Source of the DNA: Pterois miles
Taxonomy: Eukaryota; Chordata; Actinopteri; Perciformes; Scorpaenidae
DNA: 64,000 nt
Assembly: GCA_947000775.1 (NCBI GenBank)
Contig: CAMQGK010000650.1
Span: 4,646,001-4,710,000, forward strand
Reading direction: 5' to 3'
Under the pieces are notes generated by a model. That model was not told where the DNA came from. It worked only from the letters and a program-made list of their open reading frames with translations, and made no database searches. Positions 43,746 to 56,625 of the stretch are shown in pieces (the stretch's first letter is position 1; each line of letters opens with the position of its first letter). The position numbers were made by a program, and so were the translations under genes.

Positions 43746-43941
43746 GAATGTGATTATCAGAAAGTGGGCATGTCTGTAAAGGGGAGACCGGTGGGGACCC
43801 AGAGAACCCATTTACATCCACACATCTGGAGGTCAGAGGTCAAGTCTGGAGCCTCATTTAACCTCCTTCACTACCAGCTAGTCTGACCTGGTTGGTACTG
43901 ATGGATCCATCAGGTTCTCTAGTTTCAGATGAGACCAGGAT

Positions 43942-43985
<44 letters not shown>

Positions 43986-44044
43986 CTGACCTGGTTGGTA
44001 CTGATGGATCCATCAGGTTCTCTAGTTTCAGATGAGACCAGTAT

Positions 44045-44082
<38 letters not shown>

Positions 44083-44141
44083 CTGACCTGGTTGGTACTG
44101 ATGGATCCATCAGGTTCTCTAGTTTCAGATGAGACCAGTAT

Positions 44142-44176
<35 letters not shown>

Positions 44177-44669
44177 CTGACCTGGTTGGTACTGATGGAT
44201 CCATCAGGTTCTCTAGTTTCAGATGAGACCAGTATGTAGTAGTAGTGGTAGTAGTAGTAGTGGTCTGACCTGGTTGGTACTGATGGATCCATCAGGTTCT
44301 CTAGTCTCAGATGAGAAGAAGAAGAAGAAGAAGATCAACCTTTATTAGTCCCGCGAGGGGAAATTCAACTTTTACACTCTGTTTGTTAACTCATACATGG
44401 TACATGCAGACCTGAAACACACATACATGCATTAATGGAGAGATGTCAGAGTGAGGGGGCTGCTCCTAACAAGCCGAGCAGTTGGGGGTTTGGTGCCTTG
44501 CTCAGGGGCACCTTGGCAGTGCCCAAGAGGTAAACTGGCACCTCTCCAGCTACCAGTTCACACTCAGTTTTTGGTCCATGTCGGGACTTGAACCGGTGAC
44601 CCTCCGGTTCCCAAGCCAACTCCCTACAGACTGAGCTACTGCCGCCCCCAGGGCAGGAGAGACCAGGAT

Positions 44670-44725
<56 letters not shown>

Positions 44726-44872
44726 CTGACCTGGTTGGTACCGACGGATCCATCAGGTTCTCTAGTTTCAGATGAGACCAGTATGTAGTAGTAGTAGTAG
44801 TAGTAGTAGTAGTCTGACCTGGTTGGTACTGATGGATCCATCAGGTTCTCTAGTTTCAGATGAGACCAGGAT

Positions 44873-44913
<41 letters not shown>

Positions 44914-45120
44914 CTGACGACATCTCTCAGATGAGACCAGGATGTAGTAGTAGTAGTAGTATTAGTAGTAGTCTGACCTGGTTGGTACTGACGGATCCAT
45001 CAGGTTCTCTAGTTTCAGATGAGACCAGTATGTAGTAGTAGTAGTAGTAGTAGTAGTAGTCTGACCTGGTTGGTACTGATGGATCCATCAGGTTCTCTAG
45101 TTTCAGATGAGACCAGGATA

Positions 45121-45151
<31 letters not shown>

Positions 45152-45228
45152 CTGACGACATCTCTCAGATGAGACCAGGATGTAGTAGTAGTAGTAGTAT
45201 GACTACATCTCTCAGATGAGACCAGGAT

Positions 45229-45260
<32 letters not shown>

Positions 45261-45290
45261 CTGACGACATCTCTCAGATGAGACCAGTAT

Positions 45291-45322
<32 letters not shown>

Positions 45323-45484
45323 TTGACCTGGTTGATACCGACAGATCCATCAGGTTCTCTAGTTTCAGATGAGACCAGGATGTAGTAGTAGTAGTAGTCT
45401 GACTACATCCCTCAGATGAGACCAGTATGTAGTAGTAGTAGTAGTAGTAGTAGTATGACTACATCTCTCAGATGAGACCAGGAT

Positions 45485-45531
<47 letters not shown>

Positions 45532-45561
45532 CTGACTACATCTCTCAGATGAGACCAGGAT

Positions 45562-45599
<38 letters not shown>

Positions 45600-45629
45600 C
45601 TGACTACATCTCTCAGATGAGACCAGGAT

Positions 45630-45667
<38 letters not shown>

Positions 45668-45950
45668 CTGACTACATCTCTCAGATGAGACCAGTATGTA
45701 GTAGTAGTAGTAGTAGTAGTAGTAGTCTGACGACATCTCTCAGATGAGACCAGTATGTAGTAGTAGTAGTAGTAGTAGTAGTAGTCTGACGACATCTCTC
45801 AGATGAGACCAGGATGTAGTAGTAGTAGTAGTAGTAGTAGTCTGACTACATCTCTCAGATGAGACCAGGATGTAGTAGTAGTAGTAGTAGTAGTAGTAAT
45901 AGTAGTAGTCTGACGACATCTCTCAGATGAGACCAGGATCTCCACTCTCT
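43746..45950 (-). mobile_element. MITE family R1, copy d, strongly expanded
   Basis: Reverse orientation. The flanking R1 segment lies at 43746-43890, then about 27 tandem spacer units alternate with (TAG)n tracts to 45940. Two spacer types occur: the long CTGACCTGGTTGGTACTGAT form, and a short form with CTGACGACATCTCTCAGATG that becomes predominant toward 45.9 kb. It is truncated on the left, where it abuts the GTAC array. Confidence 0.75.
44312..44655 (-). mobile_element. AFC-type SINE inside the R1 expansion
   Basis: Same family as 8101-8440, on the minus strand, with the (CTT)n tail at 44312-44335 and the tRNA-like head at 44590-44650 (GGCGGCAGTAGCTCAGTCTG). It interrupts the (TAG)n/spacer array, so it is younger than part of the expansion. 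Confidence 0.87.
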
Positions 45951-48160
45951 GCTTAAGCCTCTGAAAGACAATGAAGTTGGTCTTATGATGGTTTTTACTA
46001 AACCTGACTAAGTAGTGTTGTTATAGCAACCAGTGTAGACCTGCTCTATATGAAAAGTATCTCAACATAACTCAAACCTAAACCCAGTTTGGTTGTATGT
46101 GAACGTGATGTCGTAGGAGACAGCGTTGGTGGAGAGTACCTGGTACCTGGAACATTTATTGGTCCCACCCCGGTAGATCCGACACCGGAAGGTGTAGTTA
46201 AAACACCGGAGGCCACGACGGTTTCACTCCCTACAGCGAGCAGCTGAGAATCCCGCCTGCAGCGAGGACGTATCGTCCACAGTGGAAAACAAAATGAGCT
46301 GAGCCGAACTGAACCATGCAGCGGAAATGAGGCAAAACTACTACTGTCCCTTTCTATGAAACGAAATTTCAACAAACTCAAAGCACGCAAATAAAATCAA
46401 GTACGGTAATAAAAACACTTAAAACATAATAATTTTAATAATTTATTTAATAATAATAAAATCATGCACCAGAAGAGCAACAGCAAACATGAAAAGATGA
46501 ACATATGGAGATAAACTACTACTTCGTCCAAACTAGCAACAGAAGTGTAAATGTGGGAGAACTGAGAGAGGGCACTTTAGTCGAGTCTTCTGTCTCTATG
46601 TAATACAGTTAACTCCGGTCTCCATGTTATTCAATGGAGTATCTGTAAACAGGCCTCTGTAATGTGAGCCGCAGCAGAGCCAAGTGGACCAAAGTGATCA
46701 TAAATCACACGGCGGAGTGGAAAACCCGCTAATACTGTCTTGGTTTCCAGCCTCAGATGATGTCGATGTTATTCATATAACAGAAATTAGAGGACAGAAG
46801 CTGTTTCACTGGATTCGTTTTCCTCCTCAGGCTCAGTTGCAGCATATTTGAGATTCTAATCTAAACTCGGTGGTGCTGAAGCTTCGGAGGTGAACTGAGT
46901 CCAAGGTCACTTTTCATGCATGTTATTTATTCACTGATAATAAGCTGAACCACATTTCCCCCTTAAAAGCCGAATATCTCTGCTGCAAATTATTTCATCT
47001 AAAGTGTGAAATGATCCAGATGATTCTCGTCAGTCATCAGTCAGGTTGATTTCTGCACTTTTCCCCATTTTTAAATCACAACATGCTGGATTCGTTCCTT
47101 CACTGTGTTTCATCTGTCTCTCCTTTATGATTGTTAATTTTAACCACCAGAATATTAATACATATAAATAAAATTTCATATCGTGGCTGATATGTTGATG
47201 TGACATTTTTATTCTATACAGTTTTCATCAATTGCTCTTATACTAAATAAAGATAATTCAAATAAGTATTTATTTATATATCAGCATTTACAATGATGCA
47301 CAAAACTTGATGAAAATTAATTTACATGTCGTAAAATGATTATAGACATTTAAAATGTATAAGAGGAACATTATTGTAATGTTGTGTTAAGGACATTTAG
47401 TGATGAGCACCATAAAAAATCAACATGTTACAGATTAAATCTTAACCATTAAATATAATTTTGTGTACCTGTTTAAATGCATTAATACTTAAAATCAAAA
47501 TTCATATAGGCTGTTTTTTTTTCATTTGGGAGAATCAGAAGTGAGCGTAGCTGCAACAACACCATTTGTAATTTATATTTTTAAAGAAAACAACATAATC
47601 TTAGACAAAATACGTTCACAGTGCACTTTATCTGTTCGAAAACGTCACTTAAATATGAGCATTTAACAAGTAAATACATCAGTTAAATAGATGCCTCAAC
47701 ATTTATTATTAAGACAAGATTTCTGAGTAAAATGTCTGAAATATATGAAATCAAAAGTTTAATTCAGAAAATTAAACATAACATAAATATGCTTTTAGTA
47801 TTAACTGAATAGGATCAGACAGTAAACTTTATTGTATTAGATCCCAAAAGGAGGATGATACGTGCATGTGTGGCGTAAAAGAGAAGTGATTTAATTTAGT
47901 CGTAATAGAAAACGAGTGTATTAAATTTGACCATGTGCAGTAAAACTCAAGTAATAAAATAGATGGAATATTAACATTAAACTGAAATACATTTTAGGCT
48001 TCATGAGTTTTGGTGGTGTGTTTTGGTTTTGTCTGATGGTTTCCCTCCTCTCTCTTTGTCACTGCTCACCTGGACGTGGTCTGTAATCAGCTCACCTGTC
48101 AGCCAATCAGCTGCTGTTCCTACTAAAACCCCGCTCCAGCAGTCAGTCGGGTTTCTGGTG
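45951..48160. other. Intergenic, AT-rich, no recognised gene
   Basis: 47.1-48.0 kb is distinctly AT-rich. No gene or named repeat seen. Confidence 0.4.
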
Positions 48161-49075
48161 CCACACTGTAACACCACGCTGTAACACCCCGCTGTAACGC
48201 CACCCTGTAACGCCACCCTGTAACGCCACGCTGTAACGTCCCGCTGTAACGTCCCGCTGTAACGCCACACTGTAACGCCACATTGTAACGCCCCGCTGTA
48301 ACGCCACGCTGTAACGCCACATTGTAACGCCCCGCTGTAACGCCACATTGTAACACCACGCTGTAACGCCACGCTGTAACGCCACGCTGTAACACCACGC
48401 TGTAACGCCCCCGCTGTAACGCCCCCGCTGTAACACCACACTGTAATGCCCCGCTGTAACACCCCGCTGTAACACCACACTGTAACGCCCCGCTGTAACG
48501 CCCCGCTGTAACGCCACACTGTAACGCCACACTGTAACGCCCCGCTGTAACACCACACTGTAACGCCCCGCTGTAACGCCCCGCTGTAACACCACACTGT
48601 AACGCCACGCTGTAACGCCACGCTGTAACGCCCCGCTGTAACGCCACGCTGTACCCCGCTGTAACACCACACTGTAATGCCCCGCTGTCCCCGCTGTAAC
48701 ACCACACTGTAACGCCACACTGTAACCGCGCTGTAACGCCCCGCTGTAACACCCCGCTGTAACACCGCACTGTAACACCACGCTGTAACACCACACTGTA
48801 ACACCACGCTGTAACACCACGCTGTAACACCACGCTGTAACACCACACTGTAACCGCGCTGTAACGCGCTGTAACCACGCTGTAACACCACGCTGTAACA
48901 CCACGCTGTAACACCACACTGTAACCGCGCTGTAACGCGCTGTAACCACACTGTAACGCCCGCTGTAACGCCCCGCTGTAACGCCCGCTGTAACGCCACA
49001 CTGTAACGCCACCACACTGTAGACCGCACTGTAACACCACGCTGTAACACCACGCTGTAACACCATGCTGTAACG
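48161..49075. repeat. 13-bp minisatellite (GTTACAGCGTGGC type)
   Basis: About 70 units of CGCTGTAACGCCA or CGCTGTAACACCA, with CCCC and CACA variants and occasional shortened units. Because 13 is not divisible by three and no variant creates a minus-strand stop, all three minus-strand frames stay open for 305-350 residues. They are not proteins. Confidence 0.93.
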
Positions 49076-49299
49076 GTCTAGCTCAATGAAATGTCAATAA
49101 AATCACTTCATCACTGCCAGCCTGTCAGCGTCTGACGTAGCTGGAAATCACCAAACCATCGTGTTGATTCGTGAGTCTTCAGAGGACCCGAAGCAAATAC
49201 AAGATCATCCAAGTGTGCTGTCAGTGTACCTCCTTTAAACCTAAAATAAGATGGTATTCTTTCACTTTACTTTTTATGTACTTGTCAGAGGTAAACTTA

Positions 49300-49545
49300 A
49301 CATAATTATACTTAAATGTACTTGGCTTACACTGACAAGTATACAGAGTATATACAGAAAAGCCCAAGTGTACTTAGCTTATACCTACAAGTATACAGAA
49401 AAATCCATGTGTACCTGGCAAGTATACAGAGTATATACAGAAAAATCCAAGTGTACTTGGCTTGTACTGCCAAGCATACAGAGTATATACAGAAAAGTCC
49501 AAGTGTACTTGGCTTATACTGACAAATATAAGGAAAGTACATTTG
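49300..49545. repeat. Degenerate about 60-bp AT-rich tandem (AAGTGTACTTGGCTTATACT)
   Basis: Four loose units of CAAGTGTACTTGGCTTATAC plus CAAGTATACAGAGTATATAC and AGAAAAATCC. It sits in a broader 49217-49810 stretch rich in AAGTATACTTGTAGTA, possibly a DNA transposon whose ends I cannot define. Confidence 0.65.
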
Positions 49546-49820
49546 GCTATGTACTACAAGTTCACTTAAAACACTTATAACTATACTTGTAGTAAAAACT
49601 ATTAAACTAGTAGTTCACTGAGAGTATCATTTTTTACCTTTAAAGTATAGTAAATTAAGAAGTAGGCCAATTTAATTCCAAGTAGTGTTGAAGTAGTACA
49701 CAAGTATAATACTGGTACATTGATATTAGTATACTTGTTATATAAAGTATATATATAAACTATACTTAAGTTTACTTAAGTAAAATAAACTTGTAGTATA
49801 CTTTCAACTTGGTCTCATGG

Positions 49821-50153
49821 GAAGGCGTATAAATACATAAATACTACGACATTACACGGCCATTCTGTGTGTCATTAAGTCGTATTTTAGTGTTTTTACG
49901 TGTCATTTATACACCGTTAGATTCAGGCAAGAAAACCACTTAGTTAGGTTTAGGGACAACATCAGGGTTGGGCTTAAAATTAGTATGTAAACTAAATAAA
50001 ACATGTACAAAACAACTACAGAGAACACGTCGCTAACGTCACTAAAAAAACACGACAACCGTCACTGACATAACTTACAGAACAAAACAACGACGTACTA
50101 CTTATTGGATTTTAAACGCTTTGTGCATTATGGAGGGATTTATACACCTTTTC
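49821..50153. mobile_element. MITE family R4
   Basis: Inverted ends GAAGGCGTATAAA and TTTATACACCTTTTC enclose about 330 bp containing CAAGAAAACCACTTAGTTAG. Ends or interior recur near 19550-20580 and 30600-30810. No coding capacity. Confidence 0.5.
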
Positions 50154-50927
50154 ATGTGGAGAACTACCACATTGTTATCATACATTATGCTTCTGGTTTT
50201 ATATATTTACTTTCCATTAAGGCGAGTTTTATTTTGTACATTCTGCAGTAATTAAAAGCGAAGTGGTGCATCGTACTGTACAACCAGGCAGAGAGCAGCT
50301 ACGGCAGATTCTAGGATTCAGAAAGGTTGTTATCGCCTTTTATAGTTGCAATAATAACATAAATCCATAATAAAGGTGATAGTGGAGCGGGATTAGTTTA
50401 GCTTATCTTTATTTATCTTTATTGTCCCATTAAGGGAAATATGTTTTACAGACACCATCAGCAGAGTAAAACACGGAGCTGGTTGACGGCTACAACAGGA
50501 GAGTCTGTCCGATGCAGCAGAGTTTATGTTTGAGTGGGTCCACTCTCTCTGTGCCCACTGGATGGAAAATAATGTGACGTGCAGTTTATTGATTTTGCCG
50601 CCATGTAATTTGGACAGCTGACCCCCCCATCCAGCCTGCAGGGCGTCCTCTTCATCCGTCAGCATGCTCCACATCCTCACTTCCTCCTCTTCCTCCATCT
50701 CTGCCCCTCAGTCATACGGTAAAGTTAAAGTTTCCCAAATCAGACACCAGCTACTCCTGAATACATCCATCATCACCTGTAATAATTTACTGGGAGTAAT
50801 ATAAGATATGTCTTAAATACATGAGTAATGTGTAAATCAGATGTTAGGAAACATCAGTGAGGCTGTACAACTAAAAGCAGAATCTGTAAAAACAGTTTTG
50901 CCCCAGGAGCCCAAACAATATACTTAA

Positions 50928-51135
50928 CCCTCTGAGACCCACAATAGACCAGTTTTAGACTGTTTTAAGGGGGTCCAGGGGGTCTTTGGGGGAGATAGCA
51001 GGTCAGCAGTAGATGTCTCATAGACGTGGTGAACATCATCTGAAAGCTGAGAACATGATGATGTTAGTATCTGATGTCCATCCTCACGCTCTATTATGTC
51101 TCATCAGTTGTTGCAGCAATTTTTGGGTTGATTAA
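50928..51135 (+). mobile_element. piggyBac-like MITE P1, left part
   Basis: TTAACCCTCTGAGACCCACA at 50924 opens a segment collinear with the first part of 33445-33986 (GTGGTGAACATCATCTGAAA, GTCTCATCAGTTGTTGCAG). It stops near GGGTTGATTAAG. Confidence 0.6.
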
Positions 51136-51149
51136 GTTTGATGTATTTA

Positions 51150-51400
51150 TGGTTTCCTTAACGAGCCCAATCTGCCTGATTTTGATTTCAGAGTGCAGCT
51201 TCTCTCAGACGAGTAGCCTTACCGTGCTTCCACTCTCATCCCTGTTTGACCCACAGCTGGGGTTCAGCTGGGTATCTCTGGCCACTACCCATCCACCTGT
51301 GGCCCGCAAACCTTCCTACACAACAAGGTTTATACCACAGGAAGTTTATTTATTCATAAAGCCCTTAATGGCCCTTAATCATACATCTGGTCCTTATTAA
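51150..51400 (+). pseudogene. Possible LINE-like coding remnant
   Basis: Part of a 108-residue frame, ending ...RFIPQEVYLFIKPLMALNHT; another frame of the same bases reads FIHKALNG. The phrase resembles the C-terminal LINE segment FIYKALNG. Weak; no conserved catalytic residues. Confidence 0.25.
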
Positions 51401-54055
51401 ACTGCTCCTTTAGTCATTGTTTGATTCCATCAGGTGATTGGCTGAAGCTTGAAGTCCCATATACACAACACAATTCAAATTCAACACATTCATACCTTGA
51501 GGTGATTTTAAATCCATGATTACAAACTACTGACTGTCTTTAACATCGTGCTACTGTAGTCTGGCTTCTTCATGATACGGTTATTATGTTCTCTGTATAT
51601 TTACTCTGGTTTATTGGACTCTGGACATCATGCCCTCAGTGATTCCTCCAGACTTAAATAAAGGTGTTTTTATGAAATCACATTATTATCAAACATCATG
51701 TTAATCAGGTCAGATATGTGGATGTAGGTCAGATCAGTTAGCTACACAACAGTTACACCTGCTAGTTTCTAGATGTACATATCTAACAACTAATCTCTCG
51801 GTAGTTTTAATCAAGAGAGTAAATATCCACTTCTGAAGCTAAATTTAGACCTACAATCAGCAGCTGATCCTCGGTGAGCTACAAACTAGTCATAGAAAGA
51901 GATTTTTACCGTCACATAGGGTCATTTTTAATAGCAACTGAGCACACCTTTTCAATCAGTGCTGTAGTGTGTTGAACACTGGCATCTACTATACATTTAG
52001 TATTTTTTACTCTTTACATTGTCGGCCTCTTGTTTAGGAAGTCTGGTCAGTCAGCTGAGGTCACTTCTCCAGTGTTACTGCTGCTTGTTGACCAGTTCGT
52101 GCACAGTGTGATGGCGTGGTAAGGCCTGCTTATTCACCTGTGACAGCATCACCTGGAGGGCAGCACACAGCAGGAGGGCTTGTAAAGGTCAAGCCATACA
52201 CAACCTCATGTTGTTCAGGAAGTGAAGAAGGAAGGGATGGGCCGCCACTCCTAGTCCTCAAAATGAGAAGTTCACGTCAGCCTTTCCCGGCAGAAACTAA
52301 ACCACAGAGTGTAATGACATGAGGTTCCTCCTCTAAACGCTGGTAGAGGACGTTCAGGAGCCCTTCAACATGTAATCAGATGGTTCAAACTCTCGCTTTA
52401 ATATGGATTATTGTCACATTGAAATAAGTGTTGGTCATATTAAGTAATATCTTTATGGCCAAAAGAGGTAAAAACAGCACAACATACAGTAGAGTATATC
52501 CTCCTACACCAGGAGTGTCACACTCATCCCGGCCCACAGCAGCATCACGGTTCCCCTCAGGGGGTCGGCTGTAACTGTAAGACTATTTAAATATATCTAC
52601 TCTTGATCATATTACAAAACTGCCTCTGCATTTGATTATTATTAGTTTTAGCAATAACTTATTTAATAACTAGCTCTGAAAGCAGAAGTCTGGGAAAAAT
52701 AATTGCAAGCACAAATATTGAACAATTTATTAAAAAATGAGTTCAGTAACAAAAACATCAATATATCTGCATGAACGTAGACACCGGCTGGTCTCCATTA
52801 ACCACGAACATGGATTCTCTTTCTGTCCTTCCCTCTGCACCAACTTTGCTTTTCTCTGACATTTTGGTAATATTCCTATTTTTTTTTTACAACCCCACCA
52901 CTCGGCTAAGTATGCATGTTTTCTTTTCTCCAAATTTCAAATCAATTCATGATTCCAAATCAAAGATCCATCAGTGGCATTTGTTTCTGTGTTTTTTTTA
53001 TTGAAGTGAATAAAATAATAGAGTTCTTCTGCCTCTCTCTGGTTCATTTTCAATGGAAACCATTTTCACAGGTTTGTTTCGTCTCAGATGATCTACTCGT
53101 ACAGTAGGAGGTACGAGGTACAGTAGTAGGAAGTAGAATCTCCATTTCTAAAATCGTAGGGTTTGAATGCTGTGTAACGTTTGGAGCACCAGGAATCAAA
53201 CCAATCACCAGCATGTCTGTGGTTGAGTATTTCAACTCCTCTCTGCTCTGACCACCTGTTTGAACGGAGGTGTTTTGCTGTTCCCCGGTACGTATCCACG
53301 GCGCTGTCAGCGAGCCGGTCCAGGAGGCCGCGGTCCCTCCGACCTGCTGCATAGACTCACTATTGTTGATGGGCCGGAGTCCAGCTCATACGCTGCATAC
53401 CAGATTCATCCACAGCCTGTCTCAGAATGCTGCACCTCCTGGTAATCTTGGCAAACCCTCGATCTGAGTAAACAGAGAACTGCTGTGTAATCGCTGCACA
53501 ATCAATAGGCTTACAAAGGAGTGTATTACACTGTTTACTTATGATGGCGTGAAATCAGACCGCCACATAACACCGGCTACTCTCACATGAAGGAAACTAG
53601 TTGTGTGTTTTACTTCATGTTGAAATGCATCGAGGAATTTAGACCGGAGAAATCTGGTTATATCAGTATAGCATTTTATCTGAAATGTGCACTTCTTGTT
53701 TACTTAATTACTCAACTGAGACTTTCTCTCTTGTGTTATTAAAGTGGAATAACTGTAATGTTTGTGGAGTCAGTACTGTCACACCTTGATGACTTTTACC
53801 TCTGGAAGTGATATTTTTAGTGTCCGACAGCGGCCACATGCTCAGCAGCTGGTACATTTATGTACTATAGCAAGCAAACTGTTTTATATTATTATTATTT
53901 CAAGGATCTTCATTTGTCAATTCCAGCAAAGCAGTCAATGGCAAAATCTTTGGTTTCAGGTTCCTGAAGTATATATACAGTATAAGGGAAACCACACAAG
54001 GTAATGTAGAAGCAAAATGATAATCTAAGGCAAAAAACAGTGCAGTTAAAATATT

Positions 54056-54056
<1 letters not shown>
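51401..54056. other. Intergenic, no recognised gene
   Basis: No coding sequence recognised and no named repeat. Confidence 0.4.

Positions 54057-54128
<72 letters not shown>
54057..54128. repeat. (TA)n microsatellite
   Basis: About 35 uninterrupted TA dinucleotides. Confidence 0.97.
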
Positions 54129-54129
<1 letters not shown>

Positions 54130-55169
54130 CTTACATACAGACATGAGTAAATATAAAATGGTGTAAATGTACATTCTTAATTTAGTTGATGATTCAGATG
54201 GGAAAACTGAATGTAAACAGGATGTAGTGTGTATAAAGTATACATGAGAAGTAATATATGTACACAGAGGTGTAAACAGGAGGGTAATTCCTGATTCAAA
54301 ATGTCTTTTTCTTATTGCTGGCTGAGACGGCACAAACAGATTAAAAAACAAAAGTTAAACCAAACAGAAGAAATTTAACATAAAAAAGCAGCAGACTTCA
54401 CTTATAGTATATAAGTATATAACAACGTATAGTATATAAGTATATAATAATAGTTTATAATAACTTATAAATTATCAGTGTACAGTAACAGGACATGTGC
54501 AGTCAGCGGTCAAACAGTCTTAATTTGTTTTTTATAATCCTCCACATTTCTAAAATAATCTAGTTTAAAGTCTCTCTATCGATCTTGCTCTTTATCGCAA
54601 GATGAGGCTGCATTTTTTTTAAAGAACTGCAATAGTCTCTGAGTAATTTATGTTATTATTGTTGTTATTATTATTATTAATTGGGTTTATTATTTACATT
54701 TTATTTTTATTTATTTATTTTTCTTTTCCTATCCTATTTATCAATCAATTTTCCATTTCCTTTATCTCTCTTTTTCTGTAACTACTAAGGTAGATATTTT
54801 CTCTGTATTGTCTTTAAACTTTATTTATTAACTCAAAATCTTTTCCCTGTACAGTTACTGTTTAAGTCATTATTGATAATCAATAAAAAAGACCTTTGAC
54901 AGAATCATGTACACTCAGTGGTCAAATACTCCTTAATCCTGTTTGTAAATGATCTAGTTTAAAGTCTCTCTGTAGCTCACACCAATATGATGGTGTAAAA
55001 ACGTTCAAAGCATTTTGACCAAAGACAGTGAAGGTCAAAGGAATGATGATCTAATATTTGTCTGTATAATCAAAGGTTGCAGCTGCTGATGGGTGAAATA
55101 TTCCCTCATAGACATGGTAAACAGCACCTCTACAACCCCAGTACACAGTGTCATCCTCAGTGGTGGCTA
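54129..55169. other. Intergenic, AT-rich
   Basis: AT-rich, with TCTAGTTTAAAGTCTCTCT repeated near 54560 and 54955, suggesting a local duplication of about 390 bp spacing. No gene. Confidence 0.4.
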
Positions 55170-56625
55170 ACAGTGGAAAATAGCTAAAAGTTGGCTGATG
55201 GACAAACAGTGGAAATAGTTAGCTAAATGTTGGCTAACAGATAAACAGTTGAAATAGATAAAACAACTTAAATTGTTAGCTAAAAATAATGGATAAACCA
55301 TAGATCTCTGGGATAAGCAGTTGAAATAGTTAGCTAAATGTTGGCTAACGGATAAACAGTTGGAATAGTTAGCTGAATGGTGGCTAACGGATAAACAGTT
55401 GGAATAGTTAGCTGAATGGTGGCTAATGGATAAACAGTTGGAATAGTTAGCTGAATAGTGGCTAATGGAGAAACAGTTGGAATAGTTAGCTAATGGTGGC
55501 TAATGGAGAAACAGTTGGAATAGTTAGCTGAATAGTGGCTAATGGAGAAACAGTTGAAATAGTTAGCTGAATGGTGGCTAATGGAGAAACAGTTGGAATA
55601 GTTAGCTGAATGGTGGCTAATGGATAAACAGTTGGAATAGTTAGCTGAATAGTGGCTAATGGAGAAACAGTTGGAATAGTTAGCTAATGGTGGCTAATGG
55701 AGAAACAGTTGGAATAGTTAGCTGAATGGTGGCTAATGGAGAAACAGTTGGAATAGTTAGCTGAATGGTGGCTAACGGAGAAACAGTTGGAATAGTTAGC
55801 TGAATGGTGGCTAATGGAGAAACAGTTGAAATAGTTAGCTGAATGGTGGCTAATGGAGAAACAGTTGGAATAGTTAGCTGAATGGTGGCTAATGGAGAAA
55901 CAGTTGAAATAGTTAGCTGAATGGTGGCTAATGGATAAACAGTTGGAATAGTTAGCTGAATGGTGGCTAATGGATAAACAGTTGGAATAGTTAGCTGAAT
56001 GGTGGCTAATGGATAAACAGTTGGAATAGTTAGCTGAATGGTGGCTAATGGAGAAACAGTTGGAATAGTTAGCTGAATGGTGGCTAATGGATAAACAGTT
56101 GGAATAGTTAGCTGAATGGTGGCTAATGGAGAAACAGTTGGAATAGTTAGCTGAATGGTGGCTAATGGATAAACAGTTGGAATAGTTAGCTGAATGGTGG
56201 CTAATGGAGAAACAGTTGGAATAGTTAGCTAATGGTGGCTAATGGAGAAACAGTTGGAATAGTTAGCTGAATGGTGGCTAATGGAGAAACAGTTGAAATA
56301 GTTAGTTAATGGTGGCTAATGGAGAAACAGTTGGAATAGTTAGCTGAATGGTGGCTAATGGATAAACAGTTGGAATAGTTAGCTGAATGGTGGCTAATTG
56401 AGAAACAGTTGGAATAGTTAGCTGAATGGTGGCTAATGGAGAAACAGTTGAAATAGTTAGCTGAATGTTGGCTAATGGAGAAACAGTTGAAATAGTTAGC
56501 TGAATGGTGGCTAATGGATAAACAGTTGGAATAGTTAGCTGAATGGTGGCTAATGGAGAAACAGTTGGAATAGTTAGCTGAATGGTGGCTAATGGATAAA
56601 CAGTTGGAATAGTTAGCTGAATGGT
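55170..56625. repeat. 39-bp minisatellite, left part
   Basis: Unit GAATAGTTAGCTGAATGGTG plus GCTAATGGAGAAACAGTTG, about 36 copies, with frequent 38-bp units missing one G in AGCTGAATGG, and GATAAAC/GAGAAAC alternation. The first few units (from 55170) are strongly degenerate. Minus-strand frames reading SISHHSANYSNCF are repeat artefacts. Confidence 0.93.

Noticed and set aside
48001..49066. Three 305-350 residue minus-strand frames
   Set aside because: Translations of the 13-bp array in each phase; composition is purely that of the repeat.
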